Shown: piece by piece, positions 28,094 to 42,954 of the stretch
How positions within the stretch are numbered: position 1 is the first letter of the stretch
Layout of the letters: each line of letters opens with the position of its first letter
Assembly: GCA_005281725.1 (NCBI GenBank)
Contig: SSBO01000003.1
Coordinates: 126,883 to 190,882 of the forward strand
Direction of reading: 5' to 3'
DNA length: 64,000 bases
Origin: Wuchereria bancrofti
Lineage: Eukaryota > Nematoda > Chromadorea > Rhabditida > Onchocercidae
Position numbers and translations under genes: made by a program
The notes under the pieces: model-generated
Told to the model about the DNA's origin: nothing
What the model saw: the letters and a program-made list of their open reading frames with translations, nothing else
The model's database searches: none

Positions 28094-31000
28094 TGAAAAA
28101 AAAAAGAATTTTTTTTGCTCATTTGCATCATGTCATTAATTAATATAGCTTAACAAATTTTAATTATGAATTAATGAAAACTATAAAATTTGTTAACAAA
28201 TTTTTTAAAACTATTTTTGCATTATTACCTATAATTCACGAAGAAATATTAATAAATGTGATTATCAAGATGAAATATAATCATTGATTTATAATTAGGA
28301 TAAAATTTCGTAGGAATTTTTTTTTTTTAAATTTTAATTATAAATAATTTTGTAACATTCATTTCATTTAATGTCAATAATAATATGATAAATGAATGAT
28401 ATGATATATTCTTTGCGAAGCTGAATTAATTAATAATTAAGTGAATAGAATAATTTGACAATTTTCTGATAATTCTTTGACGAATTTATTTATAATAATG
28501 AATTTTTGTTTAGCGTATGATCAGGTTTTTCTGGTATACAAATAAATTCACCTGATATGCAATCATATCAGATGAACTTGCTACTATCGAAATTTACCGG
28601 AAATTTACTAATCAAATTATATGCGTTAATTGTTTGACGAAAGTTTAATTATTCCAATCAAATATTTATTTAAAATATTTTATTTAAAACAATAATCCAT
28701 GAAGCAAAATTAATTACATAATGGAAATGGCTAATTGAAAGAAAGAAGAAGCACATTTGTGGCGAAAAATATTTATGAAGCATTTCAATAAAACATTTCT
28801 AGTTTATTTCTAGTTTGTTATAAAAATTAAACTTACAATATGAAACTTCAATTTATGGCTTAATTTGAATCAGTGAATTAAATTTTGTATATTTGAAAAA
28901 ATATTAAACATGTTTCTACCTTAAATTATCATTATTTCTTATTGCATTTATCTGATGCTTTTTGATATGTAAAATTGTTGAAATATTTATTGCAATTCTA
29001 CAAGTAAAACTATTTACAGAAAATATTGAAGTTAAAATTAAAATTTTTATATTTTAATTTAAAATCAAAGAAATATTGATTTGAAATTTGCCATTCAAAG
29101 TGTCATCAGAGGAAAAAAAAAAAGTATGTTAAGAAGTGAATGATATAACATAAAAATTGAAATGAATACAATAGATGATAATAAATAATAATCCACTTTT
29201 TTTTTTTTCATTCAGATAAATCAATTTTGCAATCAAAAAAAAAATTCAATTTGATAGTTTAATTTGAACAAAACCCATATTCAATTCTTAATGATCTCAT
29301 GAATCAGTTTAAAAGGATTTTAAAGGAAGCAAAAATAATATTGTTGAACCTTCTACTACTAATTTATTCTTTCATTTTGAAAATCCCTTAATAGTGTTTG
29401 TCTCTTTTTTTTTTCTGAAAGCCATAAAGAGAGAGAGGGAGAGAGAAAGAGAAAGAAAGAAAAAAAAAAGAAAGAATCATAATTTGTTCAACGAAAAATA
29501 TTTTATACAAAAGAGAACTTTTTTTTTTCTTTTTTATAGATTTTTTTTTTTTTGAAATTCGCCTACTTTTATGAAATTATTTGACATCGTTTTCATCACA
29601 TATAACTTTTAATAGCTCAAACGTTGCAATAGATAAGAAAACGAGAAAAAAAAAAACATTCATCTGAACAAATTTCTTATTTTTTTCCTTTGATCATTTT
29701 TATATTTATTTCTTCAAATAGTTATTTAGCAAATTTTTTTTAGTTCCGAAACTTTTTTTTTTTTTGGAAATATTTGCTTAAATTTTACTTGAAATTTGGT
29801 AAAATAATGCTTAATAATGATATTATGATATGTAAATGATAAATTTAAAAAATAGCATTTTAGATCAAATGTAAATGATCAGATGATATTATTAAGGATT
29901 GATTTGTTTACTAATTTACTAATTTATTCATATTTTAGTATTATTAAGTATGCTCTATGCAAATTTCATTGTCACATTTAGTTAATAAAAAATTTTACAT
30001 CCATTATTAAAGATGATGTTATCTTTTCAAAAAATCAGTTAATATTATAATTTTAAGATTACTTTTGATTTTTTTTTTGCTCATTTTTCATATTTAATCA
30101 TTTTAGATTGATTAAGAGTACAAATTTTATAGCTCTCTTACTGATAAAGAAATATGATTTTATATTATTTAAATAATACGATAATTGTTGCAATAATGCA
30201 CAACAACTTAAATTACTCTAAAAAAAATTAATTATTATCAAAATTATTATTGTAAAAATTAAATTATCATCGCATAAAATTTAATTTGTCATCAAACAAC
30301 TATTAAACATTTTCAATTAATTTTGAAATGTTGGCAATACTTATAAGAAGTAACATAAATGGATAATTTGATATGTTAAATTTTTGAACAAATATTAACT
30401 TTATCACTGTAATAATAAATGAAACTTCCAACAGTGATAATAATTTCCTTAGCATTCTATTTGAATTTCATTGAAATTATCATATATAAAAATTAGGTGA
30501 TTAAAATAAGAAAAATTGTTCAATTTCTCAAGATTCTTTGAATAAGTAAATAAGTAAGAAATTCTAAATTTTAAACAAGCAAAAGAAAAAATTTTATATA
30601 ACTAAAAAAAATTGCAAAAAAAATTTCGCAAATATTTAGAAATTTTGTTACCAATGTATAAAGTATATGTGAAAAAAAGTGTAAAATGTGAAATGGCAAT
30701 AATATCTTTTTATTTTTCATTTTCATTTTTTTTGTTTGCTCTGATATTTATGTATTGCAAATGATACTAAATGCAATTTTAATTTGTGATTTAAATGCTT
30801 TAAAATGTATTATGGTTATAGCAAACAAATTGCATCATTCACTTATTCAAATATTCTGATGAATCAGTGAAATATTTTGAGAAAATATATTTGCAAAAAG
30901 AAAAGAAAAAACATTGATAATAATATTATTCAGCAAATATTTTTGCTTTAAAATTTGAAATTAATCCAAAAAAAAAAATAAAAAAAGAAATTAAAATGAT

Positions 31001-34000
31001 AAAATTGGACTCATTTCATACAGTATTCAATATATTCTGGTACTTGAAATGTTAATTAAATCAAAAATTTACTTATTCAATATTATCAATTCAAAAAATT
31101 CGGAAGTTTAATGCTATAAAAAATAAAAATATTATATTTTTAAGTTTGCCAAAAAAAAAGAGAAAAAATGACATAAATTTAGTCGAAATTAAAATTGCTT
31201 AGCTAAAATTCACTTACCTGTTGAATATTAATACATAATGCATTAGAAATCGAAAACTGCAAACTTGTAAAAAGTTCAGATTTCACTAAATTTAAAATTT
31301 TAAAGAGTTTAAAAAATGAAAAAAAAGCCAACAAATGATAAATGGATAGATTCTAGAAATGGTATGATTGCATATTTGATGCAATCGATTTCTTCCATTG
31401 ATTCATCTTTTTTCAAACTCCACTTTTCTGATCCATAATGATTATCCATTATTGAACTATGAATCATCATTCATCGTAATTTTATTCAAAACAGGTCATC
31501 AGCCTTACCATTCACTCTTTATTCTCCTCTTGACCGTTTGTGATCCAATGACTGACCCATTGAATATTATAGATTTTACACAGATTTGCATTTGATAAAT
31601 ATAAAATTTATTTTAGAATAAATTGCATTATTATAATCTTTCAATTATTTGAAATCCGTTAAATAGCTTCAATTTTGCTTAATTGCTATGCTCTACTGAA
31701 GTGTAACTATAATCTAATGGGTAACACTTTTAAAAATTTGATTAACCATAAATTATGCTTCTTACCTTCTTTACCTTTTCTTACCTATCACTTACTTTCT
31801 CATATTCATACATTTTCTTTTCTTACACCTCCCTCCCTCCCTTCTTTCTTCATTCTAACTCTTTTAGAATTTTCTCATCAACTTTTTCAACTAACAAATG
31901 TCAAAAATTTTGATGTTTGTCTTGGAAAACGGGACATTACAATAATTGTTACTTTTAGAATTGGCATATAAAAATTCCAGTTTTAAAAAATCGGGCAAAA
32001 AAAAAAAAAGAAAAATGTGAAAATTCTTCGTTTATAATAATGCATTTTTAGAAAAAATTCAACTTTAAATCTTTCATTTTTTTAACTATTTAATACTTTC
32101 TTTTTTAGTTTAACTCTATAGCTTAGTGATAACAAATGAAAAGTAACTGATAATGAAGGATGAAATAATTAATAAAGTAAGTATAAATGAACAGTAACAA
32201 TTAATCTGTTTGTCTTCAACAACGAACTATTCTTAATTAAATAAAACATATAAAAAAGTGATTATTATTGTGTTATTAAATTAATATTAGGTATTAAATT
32301 GATGTCATTTATTATCAAATATTAAATTATTATTGTTATAAAGAAATTTTACAAATTTTTCACTATCTACTGAAAATTAAATGTGACAAAATTAATTGAA
32401 ATTGAATACAGGTTTGAACGTGCAAATGAATATTTTAATACAATCATAAACAATCTATTATTTGTAATTGTAATGTAGCGTAGTATTCATAACCCGAATT
32501 TATTATTTTAATTAATTTTATTAAATAAAGTATTATTCTACTTTGCAGAATTAACAATGCGTAGAATGTTACTATAAGTAATTACAAGTTATTATAAGAA
32601 TTGATAATGGGCAAATAAAAAATTGACATTGAAGAAGAAATTGAATAGTTTGATTTTTAATATTATCATAATTTAGAATTAAGGTACGAAGGTATAAAAT
32701 GGATGACAAATATGATTTATTTATTCCACTATTATGCATTCTCTTTACCTTACTGTAAAACTTGACAGAGAAATTATTGGAAAAACTTTTGTTAAAAGAT
32801 TTTCAAAGTAAATTTAATCTAAATATTATATCAGTTGATAAAAGATAAAGTTAGTTCACGAAGTACAACAATAACCTTAGGTCTTTATAAAAAGTAAAAT
32901 AAGAGTTAAGTAAAAAACTGATTTCAGGAAATTGTATCAAAATCATCATTAAATTTGATCAAAATTACTAATCATCTCTTGATCTCACTATTTTATCTCA
33001 AATCCCTTTGCATATTTAATTTTTCAATTATATTCTATCACGTTTTTTCTAATATTAATTTGAACTAATTAAAATAATATTAATTAAAACAGTGGATGAA
33101 ATATTTCATTAACAACTTTTATCTATAAGATAATTTGCATTTCTGATTTTCAATTTTCTGATTAGCAATTGCATTTGAATAAAGTATCAAAAACCCTAGG
33201 ATTAATTTAAAAATAGGATATTTCAAAAAACATAGGAAATTGAGTAACTTTTATAAACGATTTGTTGCATCTTTCTTCTTTTATCAGTACTGTTTTCTTT
33301 TTCTTTTAAGTGTTGACTGAATTATTTTTTAGACTTTGCAATAATCTTTCAGTTTGTAATTATAATTCAAATTGATTTCGAATGCAGTGTAAAATAATAC
33401 AAAAATAGAAGTTAGATTAACAAATTTTTCATTACAGGTATCATTTAAATTCTTACTGTTGTAGCTTTCCATTTCAGTTAAAATTCCAACAAATATCACA
33501 AAAATGCTTTTGTAGTGGTAGTAGAACTACAAATACATCCTCAACCTTATTGAATCTAATATCAATAACCCATTTTACAAAATGTTTGTAATTAACTTGA
33601 AAATAAATGTGTCGGTATTAAGGATGATAAAACATTGTGAAAAATGAGTAGTAGGAAAAAATAATTTTGAAGATTGAAAATGAATTATTGAAGACAAGTT
33701 TTCTGACAAAACCATTTCTAATTGTTTAGAAATGAAACAAACAAAAAATCTTGCCTCATTCAAGAAATTCATTAATTTGAGAAACTTTCTAATTTATTCA
33801 AAAATTTTATTCACACAGTTTTATTATGTGTCTTTTCTTTCTTACACTATTTTTTAAAATTTTTATATACTATATGAAATGACATAATTAAAATGACTAA
33901 CATCAAATTGTAAAATTATAACTCTCAGCTAATTTCTGATTTCTGCAAAAGCCAAAAGTTTCAGTACCGTTAAAGTAATATCTAAATTTCAATATTCAAT

Positions 34001-35636
34001 CGATTTTATTTGAATGATTCGTGCTTCTCTTGTTTTTCTTTTTTTTAAACTGAGCAATTTGAAGAGGAAATTAATTAACTAATAAATGGCAAATTTCTAT
34101 ATTTTTCCTGCAATTAAATTTTTGAAATTATCAAAATTAGAAACTAAAAAATATTTTCTTAGCAGTACAGAAAAGTGTTTCATTTAAACCACAATTTCCC
34201 ATAAAAAATATTAATTTGCAAAATGTATGCATAACTTCAACAAAAATTACAAAATTGTGTTTTTTCTTACAAAAACAGAATAAAAACATAATTCTAACTT
34301 TAAAAAAATAAAAAAAACTTTCTAGTGAAGAAAAATTTTTAAATAATAATTTTCTTAAAAAGTTATTGAAATGTACGTATTTTCGGAAAAAAAAGTTTAA
34401 AGAAAGCAGAAAATAAAAAGCAAGAAAAAATGAAAAGTTGCTGAAAAAAGAAAATCATTGACTTTGTATTATCTAATTTCTTAACTAACTGCTAAGCATA
34501 AAAACTAAATCATTTAAAAAATAAATAAGTAAAATAAAACTGCACTGATTTATATCCAAAACATTTCAGAAACTTCGAATTTTTAGCATAAATTTCATTT
34601 ATCATTTTGCTATTTGCTTTAACTAACTGACACTGATAATACAAGCGTAATCAAAATTATCTCTTAAATGTCACATTCAATAAAACAACTTTCCTAAGAA
34701 TTTCGGAAATTATGAGTTTATTTCAGCAATTATAATCACTACTATAATTCGATTTTTTATTACTATAATATTTTATTATTATAATCAATATTCAGTTCTA
34801 AATTTTGATAAAATATATGATTTTTTCATATCCATAAAAGAAACTAACGATTTCCCGGTGAACAAGAAAAGTGATTTGCTAATATAAATATTGTGTTAAT
34901 TTATCTAATTTAATATTACTTAATTTATTTATTTAATTGATTTAATATTAATGTTAATTTAGTTAATTTATTTCATTAGAAATGCTTCATCATTTTTTCT
35001 TGAACACATTAAGCAACAGCAGGTAAGAAGATATCAATAAGACATTGTAAAAAACCGTGAAACTTTGTAAAAATAGCATTTCCATTTCCGATCGAATCAA
35101 TTTCAAGCGATTCATACTTAACAAAAAAATAAAAACTTTAATCAGAATTTTGCTTAATATTTCCGAATTCATTTGCGTTAATACTTTGGTTTGCCTACAA
35201 TGAATGTTACAGAAACCGTTAGCGCTTTTTGAAAACAACGTCCCCTTTAATCCTAAACGGAGCTAATTTGTTATATCAAATATACTAATCTTAACTTAAT
35301 TATATCTTTATTAAGTAATGAAGTAAACAAATGGAAGTAATAAACTTTTGAATAAAAGTGAGACGATAAATTTTTGTCCCAAATTCAGTGTTCTTTATAA
35401 TTACAATATTGAATTATTTGTATAAATACATAAGTTTAGAAAAAAATGACGGGAACACTAGAAGATTTAATAAATTTTACATCAAGAAAGAAATTAAAAT
35501 AACTACTGGATGAAAACCACTCGTTTTTTAAGGATTTTCTTCTTTTTTTCTTAACCAAATGCAAATAACATTTGGCCAAAAAATTTAACTAATTTCTCAA
35601 TTTATAATTGTTCAAATATAGGACAATCATACATTG

Positions 35637-35750
35637 AGAAATCACTGAAATTAAATGATATCAGAAATCAGTGAAACTAAATGATGACAGAAATCGGTGA
35701 AACTAAATGATATCAGAAATCAGTGATACTAAATGACTAAATGATATCAA
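35637..35750. repeat. 26-bp tandem repeat, four copies
   Basis: The unit AGAAATCAGTGAAACTAAAT plus GATATC is repeated with scattered substitutions. The fourth copy carries a small internal insertion. Confidence 0.85.
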
Positions 35751-36680
35751 AATGATACTGTGATAATTAAGGGATACAGAAGACAGAAATGATATTGAAG
35801 TTATTTTCAACAAATTTTCATAGATGCGATCAATACTGCATTATATGCTGCTTTCAATCGTAACGCCTGCAAATACAAATATGTGCGAAAGTATTTTAAA
35901 TTGAAATTTATAAAAAATCGTCTTCTGAATTCATAAATTCTTTTTTTTTTGAATTTATCAAAAACAACTTTTGTAGCAATAAGTTCTGCTGTAGCAAAAA
36001 ATTGATGAAAAGAAATATTTATACAATTTAGTACATTTGGAATTACAAATTCGACTTATTCCTATTTTTCATTTCCTAGATAATTTAGATAAATTAGCCT
36101 TTACTGAAAGCTCCAAATCTATTATAAGAAATTTAGTTAGACTCATTCCAAAATTAAAATGCAAATTTAAAATTTGTAAATTTTTAGGTGAAGTACCATC
36201 AATTGTTCAATGTTCTTTTTGGCAAATATATTTGTTATAAAAGTTGCTAATAAAATAATTAATTGCATAACAGAATTTTAGAAAGATAATTTTAAGTGTT
36301 CAAAAATTGAAATGTTAAACAGCTACAAACACAAATAAATGTTTTTTTGAGTACTAAATTTATTTGGAAAATGCAACTGTCAGTTTTGGATTTTCATTTG
36401 CTTCTTCAAAAATCAAAATTATGCTCATTGCTTATAATATATCAAAATGATGCTTAAAATGATATTGAAATTAAAAATGCATCAATTATAAAATGATGTT
36501 CAAATTAAAAATGATGTTTAAATAACAAATTTGTTGAAAGGATGACTACCTAGTCGAAATAGATGTAATATTATTTAAATTATAGTCACCTTATCAATAA
36601 TAATAATTAATTCCAGCTAATTCTTAACTTTTAATTTGCAATTTCAAATAGCTAAATTTATATACATGCAGTGTAAACAT

Positions 36681-39600
36681 TTATTTCACGTACGTAACAT
36701 ACGTAATAATAAATTTTTGTAATTTTTTTACCTCTTCCTTGAAAACTTGATAATTTGTTTCCATTTCTCGTTGTGTAGCTTCTTCACGTAACACATTCAA
36801 ATTTTTTTCTGCACATTGCCATTTCTTTTCCACATTTTTAAACTGAATATTTTTTTAAAATTAATTTATGTAAATCCACAAAACTTGATATAATACAATT
36901 TATTGATCATTGGAAAGTATGATAATATGCTAACACTATGCTATTTGCATAATTAATTTTATGATAAGTCGAAATTAATTCCAGCCTTAAAATATATTTA
37001 AAAATCATGTCAATTTTTTTTATGAGAAATATCAAAACAAAAAAAAATTGTAGTTTATTAATAATTGAAAATTAAATCTTTCAAAACATTCTTAATAGTA
37101 ATACTTTCTTACTTTGATATATTCATTGTTCTTCTCAAGTTTAAATTTCGTTTGCTCTAATTCATCCATCAATTTCTGATATAAATTGTTAATTTTTGGT
37201 AATTCTACCATCAACATTTCACGACAACTTTCTAATTCCTAAAACAAAAATAATTTTTTGCAAATCATATCATTAATAAAATATAATTTTTTTTCGAATA
37301 AATTAATCATTCGTACCTGTCGTTTTTGTTCTTTATGAGCTTTCAAATCGTGAATATTTTCAAATTCATTCATTTTCTCATTCATTTCTTTTATTTCTTC
37401 ATTAATCTGTTTATTAGCCATTTTAAGCTGCTCTTCCAGCTTATTCATTTCATTTAATTCTTCTTGTAAACGAACATATACTACAAATATTAATATCATC
37501 GTTATTAATATTATTATTTTTAATTTTAGATTTTGAAAAAAAAATGATGACAAATTTCATAAATAATTTAATTTCATCTTTTTTTTTGGATTTTAAATTT
37601 ACTCAATGTTTTTTATGATTGATTTTTAAAAAAAAAAAAAATTCGAAATGATTTTAATAATAATTCAAAAGCATTTTGTTGCTTACATTCTTTTAACGCT
37701 GATGATGTAACATTTTCATTGATTGCTAATTCGGTGAGATCCAGATTAGTGTTCTCAGAAGTTAAACTTAAATTCGTAATGTTTGTTGAAATTAATTCTA
37801 ATTTACGAACTACTTCAGTGGAAATTAGATCAATTTGTGACTCTTCTTCTGCTCTCAAATTGTCGTATGAATTTAAAAATTCATCGAATTGCATTTCTTT
37901 TAATTTAAGTTCTCGATATTTCTCGTTCCTTTCACCTAAACAAATAGTAGCTTATTTCAATGCTTTCAATATTTAACATTAAATTTTTGTAAATATTTGC
38001 AAGGAAAATTTATGCTAAATTCATCAGAAAAAATATCATAATAATTAATTAATTTAAGCATAACATCTAAGCTATTTAATTTACAGTGTCTCATTTTGAA
38101 GTCAGTAAGTATGACAGAAAAACACATGATGATAAACTGATAATTTAAATCAAATTTTCTACTACTGATAATTAGTAATTTACCAACAACATTTTCCATT
38201 TCAATATCAAATTCTCGTAATTCCTCTGTTAATTGCTGAGTTTGTTCATTAACATCATCTAATCTGTAAATTAAAATATCACATAATTATTTAATACAAT
38301 TCAAGTAAGTAGCTAAATTGTGTCTTTTTTTTTTCCTTGCAAAACTTTAATACAAATTAAATATGACATTTAGTGGTTAATTACATTTAATATTTAATAA
38401 AGTGTAATTATTTAGAAAGTATTAAAAGAAATAAAAATGCTAATTTTATAAGTAATACTTACTGTTTTTGTATAATATCAATTTCATTAGTTGTACGTAC
38501 GACTGTTTGCAGTAAACGTTCACGTTGCTCATCTGGCGTACCTTCTGCGTTAATTTCATCAACAATTGTCATCTTTTTCTCTTCTAATTCTGCCAAACGT
38601 TCATGAAGTACAGCTATAAAGAATTGACAATAATACTTTTAATATATATTTAATAAATTTAAAAGTTAGTATTATTTTAAAAAATTACTTTAAAGTTTCT
38701 TATTAATAATATGGTAATGTTGTATTACTAATTAATTGATTGTAAACATATTGTATGTTTGATAAAGTAAAAAAAAATTAAGATTACTTTAAAAATTTAC
38801 TTTAAAATTTCTTATTAATAATATGATAATGCTATATTGTTTATTAATTAATTGTAAACATATTATATGCTTGGTAAAATAAAAAAATTAGGATTATTTT
38901 AAAAATTTACTTCAAAATTTCTTACTGATAATATGATAATGTCATGTTATTAATTAATTATTTGTAAATTTATATATTTTAATATTTGTTGTTGTTTTGT
39001 AATTGCTACCATTAAATATATTTTTATTACACTTAAAAAGTTTCAACCAAGTTTTAAAATAAATTTGGTATTTAAAAAAAAAAGTTTATTTAAAAGCAAA
39101 AAAGACATTCTCATTCAATATTTATATTTGAATATTATAACAATTTCTGGTAGTTGTAATAAAAAAATTTCAAAATAATTGTTGTAAACGAAAATTCTTT
39201 CTTTAGGAATAAATTCTATTTTAATTTGACAGTCATTGTTATTTAACAACAATTAAAGATTATAAAATTATAAATATAACTTTTAATATTAACAATTATT
39301 ATTATTATTTTATTAAAATATACCAGCTTGTTGTTTAAGTGTAAATTTTGCTAAATGTTCATCAAATTCTTCCTTCTTTCGATTTAATTCATTTAATTCT
39401 TCTTGTTTCTTCTCATATTCTTCCAATAATTCCTCATTTTCTTTCTTCAGTTCTTCATATGCATCATAAATTGTTGGATTCTAAGTGTTAATTAAAATAA
39501 ATTTTAAATTCCCCAAAAATTTGCTATGCAAAATGCAAATGCTAAATAAATTTTCAAAGCTAATAATTAAAAAGGAAAGAAGAAAACAAAAAAAAGTTTA

Positions 39601-42600
39601 CAAAAAATATTTTAAATACCATTGAATGAAATTTAGCATTATTTTGAGCTTTCTGTTCTTCAATTTCATTTTCAATCATACGTATTTCATCCTCTTTCAT
39701 ACGTCGATTTTCAACTAATTCAGCTAAATTCTTTTCGGCATCATTACGCTGTTTATGTAATTTAGCTAATTCATTTTCAATTTCATGCAATTCCGAATTT
39801 GTATTAATCAAATCCACTATCTGCAACTTATTTATTTCAGATTATAAAAAATCAAAGTTAAAATTAAATTTGCATTATAAATTAAAAGATTTCAAACAAA
39901 AACAAAATAATTGAACTATTTTATGTTTTAATCAACGAATATAAGTATTTAAGAAATGTATGAAAAAACTAATCGATTAACTATTTTTTGTTTTCTGATT
40001 ATTAAACTAATTTCTAACAAATACTTTTCTACAATTTAAATATAACTTAAAAAAATACATGAAGATTTATTGCAACTTATTCCGTTAACATTTGCTTTTG
40101 TAAAAAAAAGTGAATTATTGATTGATTTTTTGAATTTTTAATTTTTATATATCGAATTTTAAACCCTTTAGTATTTATTGTTTATTACATCAATTTTTTT
40201 TTTAAATTTTAATATAAAACTATTAAGATTTTACTGCTTACTTTATTACAATCTAGTAAACGTCCCTGCAATGTTCGAATTATATTCGCCTCTTCTTCTG
40301 CCCTAAAAATGATATTTTATCAATATAAAATCATGATTAAAACTATTATCAAATAAATTCAATCATAGAATGTATTATTTATGATGCTATGATAATATGA
40401 TATTAATGTTAAAAAATTTATAAAGTTTATTTAGCAATATAAATTAATGCTCAAAAATAGTTTATCAGCTAATTTTAAACATTTATTTTCAAACGATCAC
40501 TTTTTACATGTAATATTTGAAAACTGAAAAATAAATTATTGATTGTTTATCAATTTTTAATTTAAATTTTGAAAAAATTTTTATCTCTACTTTAAATACA
40601 TGTATATAAAAACAAAATAATAAATTTAAATTTTAAATTTTACACTTCTTTATTTCAAGTAATTACTATTATTATCACTAAATGCAAATTATTTTTACTT
40701 TTTTTTTAAATTTTGAAAAATTGATTGTTTAAATTTTTCTTTAAATAGTAAATATTTTACTTTTTTTCATAAATCAATAAATTTTGTCGATCACGTTCAC
40801 CTTTGTTTAAATCATCACGTAGTTTATTAATTTCATTCATCAAATTATTCATTTGTGCTCGAAATAATGACATATAGTAACTCTTATCGATCACAAAACG
40901 CCCACCTATAATAAAATTTTCAAAAATTTTCAAAATTTAAATATTAAATTTGAAATATTTTAAAATTTATTTCATATTTTTCATTAATCCTTTTTTTTTT
41001 GCTTCATATAAAAAAATAAGAAAAGAGTTTTCTTTCATTTATTTTCCACTTTTGTACATTTCATTCAATCAATTTTTTTTCTCTCTCAAATAAATTATGC
41101 AAAAAAAGAAATTTTCAACTTCCAATTCTGGTTGCTGCTTTAACACCAGTTAATCCTTGTTGTGTTACAGGTCGCATTGTGGTACCACGTGGTGCTGCTG
41201 CTGCTGCTGTTTGAATTGTACCCGTGGGTAATCTTCCATTTTGACCTGTACCCAATCGACTTCGAACTCTTTCGTTACGCTACAATTCCAAATTTATTGC
41301 ATTTATAAAATTCTAAAAAAAATAAATAAATAAAATTTAAAAATTGAAAAAAACAAATTTACATTTGTGAAAATTGTAAAATATTAGAAGAAAAAAATTA
41401 TAAATAGATACCATGGTTGTATTCAATCGTGTTGTTGGAATAGAACTAATTTGACTCACTGCAATAATTTTTATGAAATTTTTGAAATTAACAATTACTA
41501 CTATTTGATTAGCATTATCGATTAATTTCTTATCATTGATGTAAATATTATCATTATATCACATTTTTATAATTACATTCTGATTAAAGTTATCAACAAA
41601 GTTTGTTACATAAATTGAACAAAATTTGCATTGCTTTATTAAAATTTAAACTTTATTACAAATTATATACTCATTTACTATTTTAATACATTTACTTTAA
41701 TTACATACTTGAATACTCATTTACCTTTCATGCTATGATTAATTTGAATGAAAAACGGAAAAATTTTCATGCTAATTTTTCATGCTATTAAAAATTGTTG
41801 ATAAAACAACAAAAATCACGTTTCATGATAAATTCACTTCAAATTACGTTTCAATAAATTCTCAGAACGTGAAAAAAAAACATGTATAAATATATTGATA
41901 ATGAGTGTTTTCCTTCTACTTTATTTCTGCATGACAAATTTAGTATTTATCATTTTCATAAGATAACACTTAAATCTTTGTGACTTAAGTAAACTTAGAA
42001 TTTTATATATGAAATCAAAATACTTGTATTATCATAATGAATTAATTAATTCAACACAATGAAAAGTAAAAAAAAAAAAGCATATATGATAGATGAATTA
42101 ATTTAAAATTGTTATTTAATAAGTAAACAAATCAAAAAGTCATTTTTTTCTTCTCCTTTATCTCACTTTACCGCTCTTTGTGATTATATCAAAAAAATTA
42201 TTGGTAATTTTTTTCCCAAAGAAATCAATCAAATGTGCGTAGCTTTATTAATACTATTTTAATACTGGAATTTAAGATTTCAATTTTTAAAAAGAAGTAA
42301 ATGTTAAATGATTCATCTTGATTAATTTTTTTTTTTAATGAGAATAAATAATTCAAATAAAAATTTGCATATTAAAATCACTGCTTGAATTTTTTGTAAA
42401 TATCTTTTAAAAAAATGAAAAAACACACATAATATTTAAGAATGGATTATTAATTGATTGCTGTTTTTTTTTAGAGGCTTGAGAAGTGCTTTTTTTTAAT
42501 TTTTAATAATTATAAAAAAAGCGAAAATTCTTACTAATAATGAATATTCAAAAATTTAAAAAAAAAAATAAAATTTTTGTTATTAATACTTTCTTTTTTT

Positions 42601-42954
42601 AATAATAAAAAAATAAAAGTGAGAAACAAAAAAAAAGAAAAAAGAAAAACGATCATACTTGTTCGTAATGGAGTAACTGATCCGGTTGATTCCGGTACCA
42701 TTGCAGCACGGCTAACTGGCCGTTCCATAACATCTACAAAATAAGACAAACAATTAATTAATTATTTAATTAATTAATTTATGATGATAACATTAGCATA
42801 TTGTCATCAAAAATTAATTCGAAAAAAAATAGAATAATATAAATTTACCGTATTGAATAGCATTTGTAGTCGATGATGGTTTACGAAGCCTAGCTGAAGT
42901 GGCACGTGTACCAGCGGAAGTTTTTGGACGAGCAGTGGTTGGCCGAGATGTCAT
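36681..42954 (-). CDS. ift-74: Intraflagellar transport protein IFT74, complete
   Basis: Fourteen exons join in frame: 42954-42849, 42733-42659, 41458-41412, 41279-41120, 40905-40761, 40302-40242, 39820-39620, 39480-39324, 38613-38463, 38263-38184, 37935-37687, 37480-37317, 37238-37113 and 36842-36681. The product is 627 aa, close to the roughly 600 aa usual for IFT74. The N-terminal part (residues 1 to about 145) is basic, S/T/R-rich and disordered, as in the tubulin-binding region of IFT74. The family signature follows in RPVTQQGLTGVKAATRIG and DKSYYMSLFRAQMNNLMNEI. The rest is long heptad-like coiled coil. IFT74 pairs with IFT81 in the IFT-B core and carries tubulin along cilia; in nematodes this means sensory neurons. 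The donor of exon 4 is weak (GTTGAA). The last exon could instead splice at 36728 (GAG before GTAAAA), but reading to TAA at 36681 needs no further exon. An X-box lies upstream. Confidence 0.93.
38685..38980. repeat. Intronic tandem triplication of about 111 bp
   Basis: Within the ift-74 intron between exons 8 and 9, copies begin at 38685, 38797 and 38907. Each has TTACTTTAAA or TTACTTCAAA, then TTTCTTA, TAATATG and an ATTAATTA segment, with moderate divergence. Confidence 0.75.

Larger units (their letters stand above)
4629..36680. other. Gene-poor AT-rich region between ltd-1 and ift-74
   Basis: No reading frame in these 32 kb looks coding. The open frames are short, rich in F, I, K, N and Y, and built on homopolymers or simple repeats. 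None joins through splice sites to another conserved segment, unlike the flanking genes where conserved exons are obvious. The region lies upstream of ltd-1 and downstream of ift-74, both transcribed leftwards, so it could hold distal control elements or unrecognised non-coding RNA. The structured elements inside it are listed separately. The stretches 4660-7800, 13600-17640, 19090-20000, 20400-23700, 24350-27500 and 28100-35630 hold nothing else I can name. Confidence 0.7.

Noticed and set aside
31398..31971. Two plus-strand frames in a slightly less AT-rich segment
   Set aside because: They lack homology, splice logic and a sensible start, and the second runs through T/C-rich low complexity.
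4629..36680. tRNA, 5S rRNA, spliced-leader RNA or known microRNA in the gene desert
   Set aside because: I looked for T-loop-like motifs and well-known seed or leader sequences and saw none; hairpins are reported only as inverted repeats.
37719..37976. Plus-strand frame opposite ift-74
   Set aside because: It is a shadow of the coiled-coil exon 37935-37687, whose minus-strand reading is in phase with neighbouring exons.
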